From Candidatus Poseidoniaceae archaeon (GTDB lineage: Archaea; Thermoplasmatota; Poseidoniia; Poseidoniales; Poseidoniaceae), in NCBI GenBank assembly GCA_028356125.1, contig JAOMTZ010000002.1:1-64000 (forward strand): 64,000 nt of DNA, in the 5' to 3' direction. Within the stretch, counting starts at the first letter, position 1; the number at the start of each line of letters is the position of its first letter. The translations under genes and the position numbers were made by a program. Positions 16,345 to 24,927 of the stretch are shown here, piece after piece. Below the pieces are notes generated by a model. That model did not search any database, was not told the DNA's origin, and worked only from the letters and a program-made list of their open reading frames with translations.

Positions 16345-18894
16345 AGTATTCTCTGCCATCATCAATAACACAGGTAGAACGATTATTGATAATATTAGAG
16401 AAAAGGTGACTGTCAAGGCTGTTACTAATCCAAATTGCTGAACTACAGGCATAGGCGAAAACAGAAGCACTAAGAATCCAAGTGCTGTAGTTCCAGCAGA
16501 CAATACAAGTGCTACTCCTGTTGTTGAGATTGTTTCTTCAAGAGCCTCCCATACATCATCTCTACGACTTCTTTCAGCCTCAAAACGCCGCCACATATGT
16601 ATCGAATAGTCAATACCAATTCCAAGAGATAGAGCTGTAACCATCACAGTCAATACATTCCACTTCAAGGAAAGAATGACCATTGAACCTACTACCCATA
16701 ATGTTGCTAAAACTACAGGAGTTAGGACAACTAATGCTGGAACTGCCCTTCTGGTTAGTAGAAGAAGTACAATGAATGACACGATGAATGATATCGCTGT
16801 TGAAGATAACTGCGACGAATTTAGTCCATCTAGAACATTCTGAAGTGCAACTAAGTCCCCCGTAACATAGATATTAGCGACACCAGATAGTTCGCTTCGC
16901 ATCTTCCCGTTATCATCGGTACCACCCAATTCTTCCTCAAACCATTCCACGACTTTACTAGTTTCAGACGAAGTTGAAGCATCGACTCTCACTTCGATTC
17001 GAATATGGATGATTTTATCTTCATCAAGGTTGACGGTGTTATCAATTCTATCCGACCAAGAATCTCCAGTGAAAGGATCTGCAATGGAGTCATTCTCGGA
17101 CAGGTTTTGTAATGCAGCGCCCATATCGAATTGACTTGCAACACCTCTCCTCAAATCTCCTCCCGTAATTACGAGACCGAATTCTTCACCAAACATGACG
17201 TCGTTGTCTACAGCGTCGTACAGTACTTTGTAAGGCCCTTCATAGGAAGGGCTTGCGTCGGAACCTCCACCTCCTACAACATCGTGATTATTGGCTAGAT
17301 CATTATGCAGACCTCGCATCTCATTCAAAAGAACAAAGTCAGAATCAATCTCAGACATTGAATTATCTGGTTCCATAAGAACGTAGATTAATTTCCACCC
17401 TGCACTTTCATAACTTGAGTCTAAGTCTTCTCTAACTTCCATAATCTCCATTTCTTCGTCTAGGAAATCAGTCAAATCGAATTCAGTTTCTAAGCCCATA
17501 GCACCGAAGATGGATGCACCAGAAATAATCAGTGCAATAATGAAAACAATAGCTTGCTGTGAGCGCTGAAATTCTACCAACTTCTTTGAGAACCTTGGCA
17601 TACGAATTGGGTCAGCAGGAACTGTTTTCCCAGATGAGTCCAAGACTACATGTAACGCCCCAACCACTACTGTTGCGTTAATGAAAGCAGATATCACACC
17701 AACAGCAAGTGCAATTCCAAATGTTTCTAGTGGAGGCAATGGTGACATAATGTTGGCTAGGAAGGCTGCAACAGTAGTAATGACTGCAAGTCCCAAAGGA
17801 GTTGATAAGCGTGCACAAGAGGCAAGCCATGATTCTGCTGAATCTTCCAATTCTGCCCGGAAAGCATTGTATCTTCTTTGTAAATGAATAGAATAATCGA
17901 TACCTAAACCAAGAACCAGAGGTGCAACTGCCACTTCTAAAGCAGTAAACCTAGCCCCTGAAAGATTCAACAGACCATATGTCCATATCAAGGCAAAAGA
18001 AAGACCAACCAATGGGAAAACTACCCCTCTGACACTTCTGAAAGAAATTGCTAACAAAACAACTACTACCAAAACAGCGAGCAATATTAGTGTTGCAAGA
18101 TTATCGAAGGTTCCTTCATCGATGTCATGTGAAATTAAGTCAAGAGATGCAACTCCGTAATTCAATTCTGAATTTTCGCTTAATTCATGGAACAAGTCAC
18201 GTAACTTATCTTCCTTGATTTTACGTTCTTCGGTACTTAGGCTTGGATCAATTTCTAGAATCCAAAGAGTTGAAGATGCTGAAACACTAGCAGAACCATT
18301 CTCTCCATTGGTCTCAATCCATAGACAAATCTCTGAACCATCAAAGTCCTTATTCAGCATCCCATCAAGAATGAATTGTGCCACTTCTCTCTGCTTCGAA
18401 ACATCTCCGGGGCAGTCAGATTCGTTAACATCTATTACAAGATTGAGCATTTCTTCCCAAGATGCAATGTCTGATAGTTGGGTGCCATTCGCTTCCTCAT
18501 CTAATGCAATTTGCAAAATTGAAGGTCCGGTAATCCAGTTTTCAACTAAATCTCCCATGCTAGCACTTTTATCTTCAACAGTTGAAAGATGAGTGTTCAT
18601 TAAAATCAAAGAATCGATATCGAGGACATTCCCTCCGTCATCCCTAGTTACGTGAACGAATAACGGCCTAGTTTCTTCCGTGAACTGTTCATTTATTCGG
18701 TCGTGTGCATCAGCTGAATCTGATTCTGGAGCGAAATCGGCCAAATCAGTGTGGAATGAAGGGGTATCTACGAAAGCCAAATCGACTACTAGACCTGCAG
18801 TCAAAGCGATTGACACGATTAGTATCGGCCAAGAATACTTGCGGAATGTGGCGGACTGGCCCCGCAATCTCTCCTCGATATTTGGAGCACTCAC
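16327..18894 (-). CDS. RND-superfamily (MMPL type) membrane exporter
   Basis: An 855-aa protein with the duplicated RND layout: one helix, a large external domain (residues about 45-275), six helices, a second helix-plus-external domain, and six more helices. Each half carries the MMPL signature: LGLGIDYSIHLQRRYNAF and LGIGIDYSIHMWRRFEAE, with the Asp expected to take part in proton coupling. Such proteins export lipids or other hydrophobic compounds (HpnN and MmpL are relatives). A second, diverged paralogue is at 28036-30912. Start ATG at 18894 is followed by a typical cytoplasmic N-terminus. Substrate unknown. Confidence 0.9.
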   Translation of the reverse strand: MSAPNIEERLRGQSATFRKYSWPILIVSIALTAGLVVDLAFVDTPSFHTDLADFAPESDSADAHDRINEQFTEETRPLFVHVTRDDGGNVLDIDSLILMNTHLSTVEDKSASMGDLVENWITGPSILQIALDEEANGTQLSDIASWEEMLNLVIDVNESDCPGDVSKQREVAQFILDGMLNKDFDGSEICLWIETNGENGSASVSASSTLWILEIDPSLSTEERKIKEDKLRDLFHELSENSELNYGVASLDLISHDIDEGTFDNLATLILLAVLVVVVLLAISFRSVRGVVFPLVGLSFALIWTYGLLNLSGARFTALEVAVAPLVLGLGIDYSIHLQRRYNAFRAELEDSAESWLASCARLSTPLGLAVITTVAAFLANIMSPLPPLETFGIALAVGVISAFINATVVVGALHVVLDSSGKTVPADPIRMPRFSKKLVEFQRSQQAIVFIIALIISGASIFGAMGLETEFDLTDFLDEEMEIMEVREDLDSSYESAGWKLIYVLMEPDNSMSEIDSDFVLLNEMRGLHNDLANNHDVVGGGGSDASPSYEGPYKVLYDAVDNDVMFGEEFGLVITGGDLRRGVASQFDMGAALQNLSENDSIADPFTGDSWSDRIDNTVNLDEDKIIHIRIEVRVDASTSSETSKVVEWFEEELGGTDDNGKMRSELSGVANIYVTGDLVALQNVLDGLNSSQLSSTAISFIVSFIVLLLLTRRAVPALVVLTPVVLATLWVVGSMVILSLKWNVLTVMVTALSLGIGIDYSIHMWRRFEAERSRRDDVWEALEETISTTGVALVLSAGTTALGFLVLLFSPMPVVQQFGLVTALTVTFSLILSIIVLPVLLMMAENTSGSRE

Positions 18895-19041
18895 ATAACA
18901 CGGGGGCCCGATTCAGTACAAAAGCGAGAAGGGTACAAAAGTCATGGAATTCTCGATTAATAGACCCGATTCAGAGGCCGATTTACCCTGTAAGAGGCCA
19001 AAGGTTCATGAACGCGGGGCTGGACGCCAGCATCGTTCACT

Positions 19042-19299
19042 ATGCCAGTTAAGGTACTCGCCCGCGATGCAAACGAACTCCGTGTTCGCTTTATTGGAGA
19101 GTCTCACACCTCTCTACAGATACTCCGTGAAAGGCTAAACAGCCACAAAGGTGTCGATTATGCCAACTATTTCCCGGGACACCCTGACTTGGATGAGCCT
19201 GAATTCTTCATCCGCACCAAGGGTAAGACTGATCCTGCTGACATTCTTAAGAAGCTCATTGGAGATATCCAAGGGGACTTCTCTAGCCTTAAGATTTGA
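19042..19299 (+). CDS. rpoL: DNA-directed RNA polymerase subunit Rpo11 (RpoL)
   Basis: An 85-aa protein matching the archaeal/eukaryotic Rpo11/RPB11 family. It forms the alpha-like assembly platform with Rpo3. Landmarks: ELRVRFIGESHTSLQILRERLN (the dimerisation helix region), YFPGHPDLDEPEFFIRTKGKTDPADIL near the middle and C-terminus. Length is normal. It is 13 bases upstream of truD and probably cotranscribed. The 147 bases upstream contain a short direct repeat (gtacaaaag twice) but no gene I can support. Confidence 0.95.
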   Translation: MPVKVLARDANELRVRFIGESHTSLQILRERLNSHKGVDYANYFPGHPDLDEPEFFIRTKGKTDPADILKKLIGDIQGDFSSLKI

Positions 19300-19312
19300 G
19301 ATGTGTTAGCAC

Positions 19313-20710
19313 ATGTCCTCTGAGGATAGCCTCGCTAATACCATTGGCCTAACAGGTTACGCTGTTTCAGGCAAAGGCATAGGTGGAGTCCTCAAAGCAA
19401 GAGTTACCGATTTCAGAGTTGAAGAGATTTCAACAAAGATTAGTTTAGATCCAAAAGGTCGCTTTACTGCGGCAAATGTCACACTAACAAATTGGGAAAC
19501 AAATCGCTTTATTGGTAAGTTGGCTAAATCGTGTGGCATTTCAAGAAATCGAATTTTCTTTGCAGGGACAAAAGACAAGCGAGCGGTAACAAGGCAAGTA
19601 TTCATCATTGATGCACCTACCAAAAAGGTCGCACAGGTTAGTATACCTGATGTCGAAATTGAAATTATTGGTAGAACCCATCAGAAGTTAGGATTTGGGA
19701 ACCACAGAGGAAACAGGTTCACAATAGTGGCACGTGGATGTTGCCACCCAGATGGCAGTCCGATGACTGATTCCGAAGCCATGGAAAGAATCTCAGAAAT
19801 CGAAAGTGGAATGAAAGAGAATCTCGGCAATGGATTGTTCCCAAATTGGATAGGACCACAAAGATTCGGAGCGGGACGGCCTGTTACTCCGATTGTTGGC
19901 CGTCATGTCATCTCAAATGATTGGAAGAGCGCTGTTATGACTTACCTAAGTATGGAGGGTGACGAAAACGATGATGTTGCCAGCTTTAGGAAACATATTC
20001 GTGACAATGGAATTACTCAAGAGGGACTTGATATTATTCCACACTGGCTAGGATTTGAAAGAGACATGTTGAGGCATCTGGTTGCTAACCCCGAAGACTG
20101 GGTGGGAGCATTCAGAAAATTACCTAATAATCTTCAACTAATGACTGTTCATTCATTGCAGTCTGTGGCATTTAACAAAACCATTCGGGCTAGAATAAAT
20201 GCAGAGATATCACTATCATCTCCTGTAGAAGGAGATATTGTTGGAAGGGTCGATGAAAATGGACAACTGGAAACCTCGTCTATGGTTAAAGTTGAAGAAA
20301 GGACACTGAATCGAATCTCGAGGAATTGTAAGTTGGGAAGACTAGTAGTTACCGGACAATTACCTGGTTCTAGATTAGAAAGATCAGAAGGTCTCGTTGG
20401 AGAAATAGAGAAATCTGTATTGGACGAAATGGAACTTGCCAACACCACATGGAAGGTTGAAGATATCGGGAGACTAACAACTAAAGGAACTCGAAGACCT
20501 CTAGTCACTACATTCAGTGAATTCCAATATGAACCGGTTCCAATCGCTGGGGAGGAAACTATGGGGGACAAATGGACTGAAGGTGTCCAAAATGGAGATT
20601 TATGGCACCCTGAAGGTGCTTGTATCCGATTTAGATTCATACTACCATCCGGTAGTTACGCTACAACTCTTCTAAGAGAGTTTATGCGTACGCCATTACA
20701 ACAATTGTAA
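19313..20710 (+). CDS. truD: tRNA pseudouridine(13) synthase TruD
   Basis: A 465-aa archaeal TruD. The N-terminal VTDFRVEEI is the family start, and the catalytic Asp lies in FAGTKDKRAVTRQ (about residues 85-97). FGNHRGNRFTIV and QRFGAGRPVTPIVGRHVI follow, the latter matching the NYFG-QRFG motif region. The insertion (TRUD) domain occupies the middle. Converts U13 of tRNA to pseudouridine. Pairing with rpoL suggests an informational operon. The stop is followed by a short spacer and the end of the convergent aEF-1B gene. Confidence 0.95.
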   Translation: MSSEDSLANTIGLTGYAVSGKGIGGVLKARVTDFRVEEISTKISLDPKGRFTAANVTLTNWETNRFIGKLAKSCGISRNRIFFAGTKDKRAVTRQVFIIDAPTKKVAQVSIPDVEIEIIGRTHQKLGFGNHRGNRFTIVARGCCHPDGSPMTDSEAMERISEIESGMKENLGNGLFPNWIGPQRFGAGRPVTPIVGRHVISNDWKSAVMTYLSMEGDENDDVASFRKHIRDNGITQEGLDIIPHWLGFERDMLRHLVANPEDWVGAFRKLPNNLQLMTVHSLQSVAFNKTIRARINAEISLSSPVEGDIVGRVDENGQLETSSMVKVEERTLNRISRNCKLGRLVVTGQLPGSRLERSEGLVGEIEKSVLDEMELANTTWKVEDIGRLTTKGTRRPLVTTFSEFQYEPVPIAGEETMGDKWTEGVQNGDLWHPEGACIRFRFILPSGSYATTLLREFMRTPLQQL

Positions 20711-20745
20711 AGAAATTACTTCATTGGTGAAGTATTTACTAAGGC

Positions 20746-21018
20746 TCAAAGAAGTCCCATTGAAAGAACTTCGATTTCGCCGGTGCCACGGATGGCACGC
20801 ATGTTGTCTTCAAAAATGTCCGAAAGTCCGGAGCCGTCGTTCATGACAACATGAACTTGAATAAACTTCAAACCAAACGCTAGTGGCTTAGTTTCACAAA
20901 GTTGGACGTCGTAAACATCGTCCTTGAGAGCTTGTATCTGTGTAGCAATATCATCAGCAGAGACGTCGTCGACGTCAGAATCTGGCATTACCTTGTAGGT
21001 TAGTGCGACCATTCCCAT
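20746..21018 (-). CDS. ef1b: Translation elongation factor aEF-1B (EF-1 beta)
   Basis: A 90-aa nucleotide-exchange factor for aEF-1A. Pattern: MVALTYKVMPDSD, then PLAFGLKFIQVHVVMND, then the conserved end IEVLSMGLL. The ORF track starts at 21030, but GGTGAT is placed 4 bases before ATGGGAATGG, so I use ATG at 21018. The gene directly follows the small Zn-ribbon gene (15 bases), as in many euryarchaea. Confidence 0.93.
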   Translation of the reverse strand: MGMVALTYKVMPDSDVDDVSADDIATQIQALKDDVYDVQLCETKPLAFGLKFIQVHVVMNDGSGLSDIFEDNMRAIRGTGEIEVLSMGLL

Positions 21019-21033
21019 AGTAATCACCAATTA

Positions 21034-21201
21034 TTAAGGTCCCTGGAAACCACAATTACTGCAGACGTAAGTGACACCTTGGTTTCTGCAGCGAGGGCTG
21101 CGGCCAATTGATTCGCCACATGATGGACATGGGAAAGTTGTAGATCCTTTGTCCACTAGTGGGACTCCGGAAGCGGTACAGACGGTTGCTCGCTCAGACA
21201 T
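21034..21201 (-). CDS. Small zinc-ribbon RNA-binding protein (HVO_2753-like), missed by the ORF track
   Basis: Translation of the minus strand from ATG at 21201 gives 55 aa: MSERATVCTASGVPL, then TFPCPSCGESIGRSPRCRNQG, then TYVCSNCGFQGP and a stop. Four CxxC-type half-sites (C8 nearby, CPSC, RC, CSNC) form two zinc ribbons. The family is a small archaeal two-zinc-finger protein commonly encoded next to aEF-1B. GAGGTG lies 8 bases before the ATG, a good archaeal Shine-Dalgarno site. The aEF-1B gene follows after 15 bases. Likely role: RNA binding in translation. Confidence 0.9.
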   Translation of the reverse strand: MSERATVCTASGVPLVDKGSTTFPCPSCGESIGRSPRCRNQGVTYVCSNCGFQGP

Positions 21202-21266
21202 GATATTACACCTCAGTGCAGCCCGGCCACGACCTCTCCCTCTTTATCCTTGCGTGAAGTCAGAGT

Positions 21267-21662
21267 TCATCTGTCAAGAATCATTAGTGAACCATTTCTA
21301 CCAGTTGACACTATTATTTCACCATCTCTTGAGCGGCACCAACCATTCTCAATTCGTATTACGTCGCCCGCTTTCACCCGATTTACTTGCTCTCCCCAAA
21401 GGACAATCCCTACCAAACCGGTTTCATCTCTACCACATGCAGCGGCCAATGAACCTGTATAATTCGCAGAGTTCACCAGACGCCGAGGATACCGACGAAG
21501 AACTACCAATTCTACACGGTGAATTACTTCATTGGGCAATAAATCAGTCACTTTCTGTCTTGCATTATTTTCTGATTTCGCATTGGTGTGGTTTTTCATA
21601 TCAGACAAAATTGACTTTGTCCTCTCATCTTTAGGCTGGCCCCTTGTATGCTTATTTTGCAT
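21267..21662 (-). CDS. OB-fold nucleic-acid-binding protein (RPA/SSB-like)
   Basis: A 131-aa protein. About 45 basic and polar residues lead into one OB fold. The strand pattern ETGLVGIVLWGEQVNRVKAGDVIRIENGWC...GEIIVSTGRNGSL is the usual RPA-type signature (W between strands, then GDVI.I.N). It could bind single-stranded DNA or RNA. It lies between rlmE and the Zn-ribbon/aEF-1B pair on the same strand, which favours an RNA-related role, but this is inference. Start at 21662 is not certain; an internal ATG (MKNHTNAKS) also exists. Confidence 0.82.
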   Translation of the reverse strand: MQNKHTRGQPKDERTKSILSDMKNHTNAKSENNARQKVTDLLPNEVIHRVELVVLRRYPRRLVNSANYTGSLAAACGRDETGLVGIVLWGEQVNRVKAGDVIRIENGWCRSRDGEIIVSTGRNGSLMILDR

Positions 21663-21726
21663 AAACAGACTGGATTTCTCTAATCTTATTGAAAGATTCC
21701 CCCAGGCCTAAAGGAATGTGAACATG

Positions 21727-22470
21727 TTACTCCTCAGGAGTACGCTTCTTCATAATTCTGAAAGTGGATTTTACTGGCTCGACATCATCAAGCGGCTCCG
21801 GCCCACCTTTACGGGACTCTAATGCATCCTCGAATTGTGGTCTAATCTGCCAATCAGGACCACGCTTAGGAGTATGGAATTTGCAAACTAAATAAACTTC
21901 GGATGATGAATTTCTACTTGCCATAGGAGAGAACCTCTTCACTGTCTGGAAGTGTGGGCGCACTAATTCAATCATCTCTTCAACTCCAACGCCTTGGAAT
22001 AGTTTGGTTACAAAGTGGCCTCCATACTTCAGTAAAGGTAGAGCGAAATCGAAAACATCAGCTACCAGCATTAACGAGACTGCTTGGTCGATATCCCATT
22101 TACCCGTAATATGTGGAGATATATCTGAAATGATGACATCAATAACTTCTGTATCGATCGCATCGAGTACTGATTGTTGAGTAAATGGATCTGTGATATC
22201 TCCAACCAACAAGTTTGCCCCCTCAACAGGAACACAAGATTTCAAATCAATACCTACGACTTTTCCTTTTTTGCCAACCAATTCGACTGCTACTTGAGCC
22301 CAACCTCCTGGGTGACAACCTACATCCAAAACACTGTCTTCAGAATCGATGATCTTGTGACGATCGTGGATTTGTTTGAGTTTGAATGCAGAACGGGCAC
22401 GGTAACCGCTCGCTTTGGCTTGCTTACGCCAAGAATCACGTTGATGATCTTGAACCCAGCGGTCAACCAT
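21727..22470 (-). CDS. rlmE: rRNA 2'-O-ribose methyltransferase RlmE/FtsJ
   Basis: A 247-aa FtsJ-family enzyme. The K-D-K-E tetrad can be followed: K in RSAFKLKQI, D in IISDISPHITG, K in FVTKLFQG, E in NSSSEVYLVC. Motif I is LDVGCHPGGWAQVA. It methylates the 2'-O of a U in the 23S A-loop in bacteria; archaeal members act on rRNA or tRNA. A 45-aa polar C-terminal tail goes beyond the usual bacterial length (about 209). First gene of a minus-strand operon with the OB-fold protein, Zn ribbon and aEF-1B. Confidence 0.94.
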   Translation of the reverse strand: MVDRWVQDHQRDSWRKQAKASGYRARSAFKLKQIHDRHKIIDSEDSVLDVGCHPGGWAQVAVELVGKKGKVVGIDLKSCVPVEGANLLVGDITDPFTQQSVLDAIDTEVIDVIISDISPHITGKWDIDQAVSLMLVADVFDFALPLLKYGGHFVTKLFQGVGVEEMIELVRPHFQTVKRFSPMASRNSSSEVYLVCKFHTPKRGPDWQIRPQFEDALESRKGGPEPLDDVEPVKSTFRIMKKRTPEE

Positions 22471-22543
22471 AGTACACCCTCAGACCATTCGGGTAAGCAT
22501 CTCCATGATAACTTCATGGACAAGTTACTGGTCCTCGGGACTA

Positions 22544-23347
22544 ATGAGACACATAATGGCCATACTCGTACTGGCCTTGTGCCTCACCCCCGCCACTACT
22601 GCGTTAGCAGAAGAGAATGTGGATAAACACTGGCTGCAGAGAACGATTTTAGTTGAAGAGAGGACCGCCATCGATTGCCCCTCATGCGCTGAAATCGATC
22701 CGGAACTTACGATGGTTGCTAAGTCACACGGAGCTAGAACGGCAATTGTCGGCATTCACGTAGGTGATTCATTCGAAAACGATGCGAGTTTGGCTAGAAT
22801 TGCATACCAAATGCAATCTGATAACACAACATACGGAACTCCTACATTCTTTGTAGATGGAATGAAAACAGCTGAAGGGTATGATGCATGGAGTGATGTT
22901 CAAAAGAGAATTTTACTCCAAGAAAGTACACGATTGGCACCAGAAGCGATTGCTATGAGTTTAGTGGATGATGAAATTATAATTCCTTCTCCCGAATTTG
23001 GACAGTTGACAATTATGGTCCTCGAGCATGAAAAAGAAGTCCCACCTGATGTTGAAAATATGGGTGAAGATGACCGAGATCGAGTTCTTGTTGGAATGAA
23101 GGTTGTAAACTCATCCGGAAGTATATCGGTATATGGTAACATGAGCTTAACCGATTCATGGTCAGTTGTACTAGTGCATGAGCCTGAAGAAGGCGGAGAG
23201 CCTTACGGAGTAGTAGAAGTTTCGAATAGAGAATTTGAGGAAACTAAAGATAACCATCTTTTGGCGATCTTAGCGGTTTGCATTTTCCTTGGGGCATTAC
23301 TAGTATTCGTGCCGAAAAGCAATCCCCGCTTTACGGAAGAAGAATAG
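22544..23347 (+). CDS. Exported thioredoxin-like protein with C-terminal membrane anchor
   Basis: I start at ATG 22544 (MRHIMAILVLALCLTPATTALA), which gives a clean signal peptide and 267 aa. The mature N-terminus holds ERTAIDCPSCAEIDPEL, a CxxC (C45/C48) in thioredoxin-fold context, and later TTYGTPTFFVDG with the cis-Pro. The C-terminus has one helix (HLLAILAVCIFLGALLVFV) and a short basic/acidic tail. It probably works outside the membrane as a thiol oxidoreductase. The divergent neighbour is rlmE; 370 bases downstream is the VKOR/TlpA operon on the other strand, so both may serve disulfide formation in exported proteins. Confidence 0.85.
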   Translation: MRHIMAILVLALCLTPATTALAEENVDKHWLQRTILVEERTAIDCPSCAEIDPELTMVAKSHGARTAIVGIHVGDSFENDASLARIAYQMQSDNTTYGTPTFFVDGMKTAEGYDAWSDVQKRILLQESTRLAPEAIAMSLVDDEIIIPSPEFGQLTIMVLEHEKEVPPDVENMGEDDRDRVLVGMKVVNSSGSISVYGNMSLTDSWSVVLVHEPEEGGEPYGVVEVSNREFEETKDNHLLAILAVCIFLGALLVFVPKSNPRFTEEE

Positions 23348-23453
23348 AGATTACCGGAAATAATTAACAATATTGGCTTTATTATTAACATTTTGAGGAA
23401 AGAAATGAACATGTAACCAAACATTTGATAAGGTTCAGGGGCCATGTAATATC

Positions 23454-23720
23454 ATGGAACCGAACAACAACACATCAGAAGTAAATCAAGTTGTAACTAA
23501 GTCTTGGATGGTAGAATATACCGTGGAGGTTGATGAAGAAAGTCATCGACACCTATCCATGATCAAGGCTGAAGACGTAACAAATGTACATCATCAATTA
23601 CTTCGGGAATTACGAAAGACCTACCACACAAGCGCCAAAGTCGACGTAACCGTACATCGCATTGAACCAGTAACTACTAACACAGACGCTCTGTATTTTG
23701 AAGGTATTTACGCACCTTAG
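23454..23720 (+). CDS. Hypothetical 88-aa soluble protein
   Basis: Not recognised. It has an Asn/Thr-rich start, then a beta-alpha-beta layout (KSWMVEYTVEVDEES, NVHHQLLRELRKTYHT, AKVDVTVHRIEPV) like a small ferredoxin-like domain. No Cys, signal peptide or membrane helix. The stop overlaps the convergent 174-aa gene by four bases. The 106-base spacer before the ATG is AT-rich and may contain the promoter. Confidence 0.65.
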   Translation: MEPNNNTSEVNQVVTKSWMVEYTVEVDEESHRHLSMIKAEDVTNVHHQLLRELRKTYHTSAKVDVTVHRIEPVTTNTDALYFEGIYAP

Positions 23721-24241
23721 TTAGAAGTGTAGGATATCACAATATTTTGGCCATCCGCTAGTATGAGATTCTGGTAATCTGTACTAATCTGTCCATCTAC
23801 TGTCATCTCAATGGTTCCATCCCTGTATTCCATTATACCGGTTTCATCGAAGTGTTTGCCCCATACATCAAAGAATACTTCCAATGGTACATCCTCGATT
23901 TGTTTGCTCTCAACATGTATCTTCCCCGAATCATCGTGAGTGTGAGTCATGTGCATTGCACCCTTGCAAATATCTGTATCGATCCCAGTATTACCAGGAA
24001 TTGAATATTCATTACCATCTATCAATATTGTCAGATAGGGGTGGAAGTGCATAGCAAGACCGTCGTGGTCTAGACATTCCATTCCAAGTGGATGCATTTC
24101 TTCGGATGTATTGCTTAGTGGTGCTGCTGATTCAGTATCATCGATTAGATTGATGATTCCCTCATATTCCAATAACCCAACCAGAGATGCAAGGCAGACG
24201 GCTGTGAATATCATCCACCAGCTGCCTTCTTGCAAAATCAT
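23717..24241 (-). CDS. Membrane-anchored exported protein of unknown function in the VKOR operon
   Basis: A 174-aa protein with one N-terminal hydrophobic segment (MIFTAVCLASLVGLLEYEG) and an outside domain. That domain is rich in His and acidic residues: AMHFHPYLTILIDG, MHMTHTHDDSGKIHVES, DVPLEVFFDVWGKHF. A similar HTHDxSGxIHVE stretch is found in scattered bacterial and archaeal hypothetical proteins. The His cluster suggests metal binding, perhaps Cu or Zn. The start overlaps the VKOR stop by four bases, implying translational coupling and a shared job with VKOR. Function is not known. Confidence 0.8.
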   Translation of the reverse strand: MILQEGSWWMIFTAVCLASLVGLLEYEGIINLIDDTESAAPLSNTSEEMHPLGMECLDHDGLAMHFHPYLTILIDGNEYSIPGNTGIDTDICKGAMHMTHTHDDSGKIHVESKQIEDVPLEVFFDVWGKHFDETGIMEYRDGTIEMTVDGQISTDYQNLILADGQNIVISYTSN

Positions 24242-24927
24242 TCCTCCTCAGAAGAATTCTTTGGTGCTACGTAACCACCGCGCTTTCTACGTTCTTTGGA
24301 TTCAGTTTCTGTTGCTATTACAGACGAATTACTCCAGTCACTACCACCATACATCTTGCTTAAACGGAAAAACCCGATTGTTGATACTACATGTGAGACG
24401 TGAGCAGTAGTACAGTATTGACATAGTTTACCGATTTCATACTCAGCATATATAAGGTAGAATATCATCAAAATCCCAAGAATTCCAAAGTTCCTTCCAA
24501 TGCTAAGGTTTGAGCTGACCCAAGTTGCCGATGGTTCCTTTGCAATTGATATTGCCAACCACAAGAAAAGAGCGAATGCCATCATTCCAAGTAAACCCCA
24601 GGGTAGACCAATAAACGGCATGGTATTCCAATCTGAGTTACCTATGACGCTTGAACAATCCCAAACTCCATCTGCACTGCAGAATTGTCCGCCGCCCATT
24701 TCGCTAGCCTTATTGTGAATCCATAGTGTGTGTGCCGATACTGTAAATCCACCAAACATTACTGCGATCATTCCACCGAGTGTACGACCTCTAACTGTTT
24801 CCAGACTCTTCCATCTTGAAGAAAGGCTCTTTCCTAGCCCCTCACCTAAGGGAGACATGAGAACTAATCCGAATACAATAGGTATCCAATGGAAAATAAG
24901 TTGTGTATTAGCATCAAGTTCCATCAC
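24238..24927 (-). CDS. Vitamin K epoxide reductase (VKOR) family protein
   Basis: A 229-aa protein with four to five membrane helices. It has the four VKOR cysteines: loop pair C83 and C91 (QFCSADGVWDCSS, where the Ser after the second Cys is the quinone-contact residue), and the active CxxC C169-C172 (KLCQYCTTAHV). VKOR passes electrons from thiols to quinone and so makes disulfides, the counterpart of DsbB. The C-terminal 40 residues are basic then polar. Overlaps by ATGA with the upstream TlpA-like gene, which is a natural partner. Confidence 0.93.
   Translation of the reverse strand: MMELDANTQLIFHWIPIVFGLVLMSPLGEGLGKSLSSRWKSLETVRGRTLGGMIAVMFGGFTVSAHTLWIHNKASEMGGGQFCSADGVWDCSSVIGNSDWNTMPFIGLPWGLLGMMAFALFLWLAISIAKEPSATWVSSNLSIGRNFGILGILMIFYLIYAEYEIGKLCQYCTTAHVSHVVSTIGFFRLSKMYGGSDWSNSSVIATETESKERRKRGGYVAPKNSSEEE

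Noticed and set aside
18898-19041. 147-base spacer before rpoL considered as an RNA gene
   Set aside because: Contains short direct repeats (gtacaaaag, cccgattcag) but no recognisable tRNA, SRP or snoRNA structure.
18944-19138. 64-aa ORF before rpoL
   Set aside because: Overlaps rpoL in another frame and lacks any family pattern or ribosome-binding site.
21071-21634. 187-aa plus-strand ORF
   Set aside because: It is antisense to the OB-fold and Zn-ribbon genes, which have clear family motifs.
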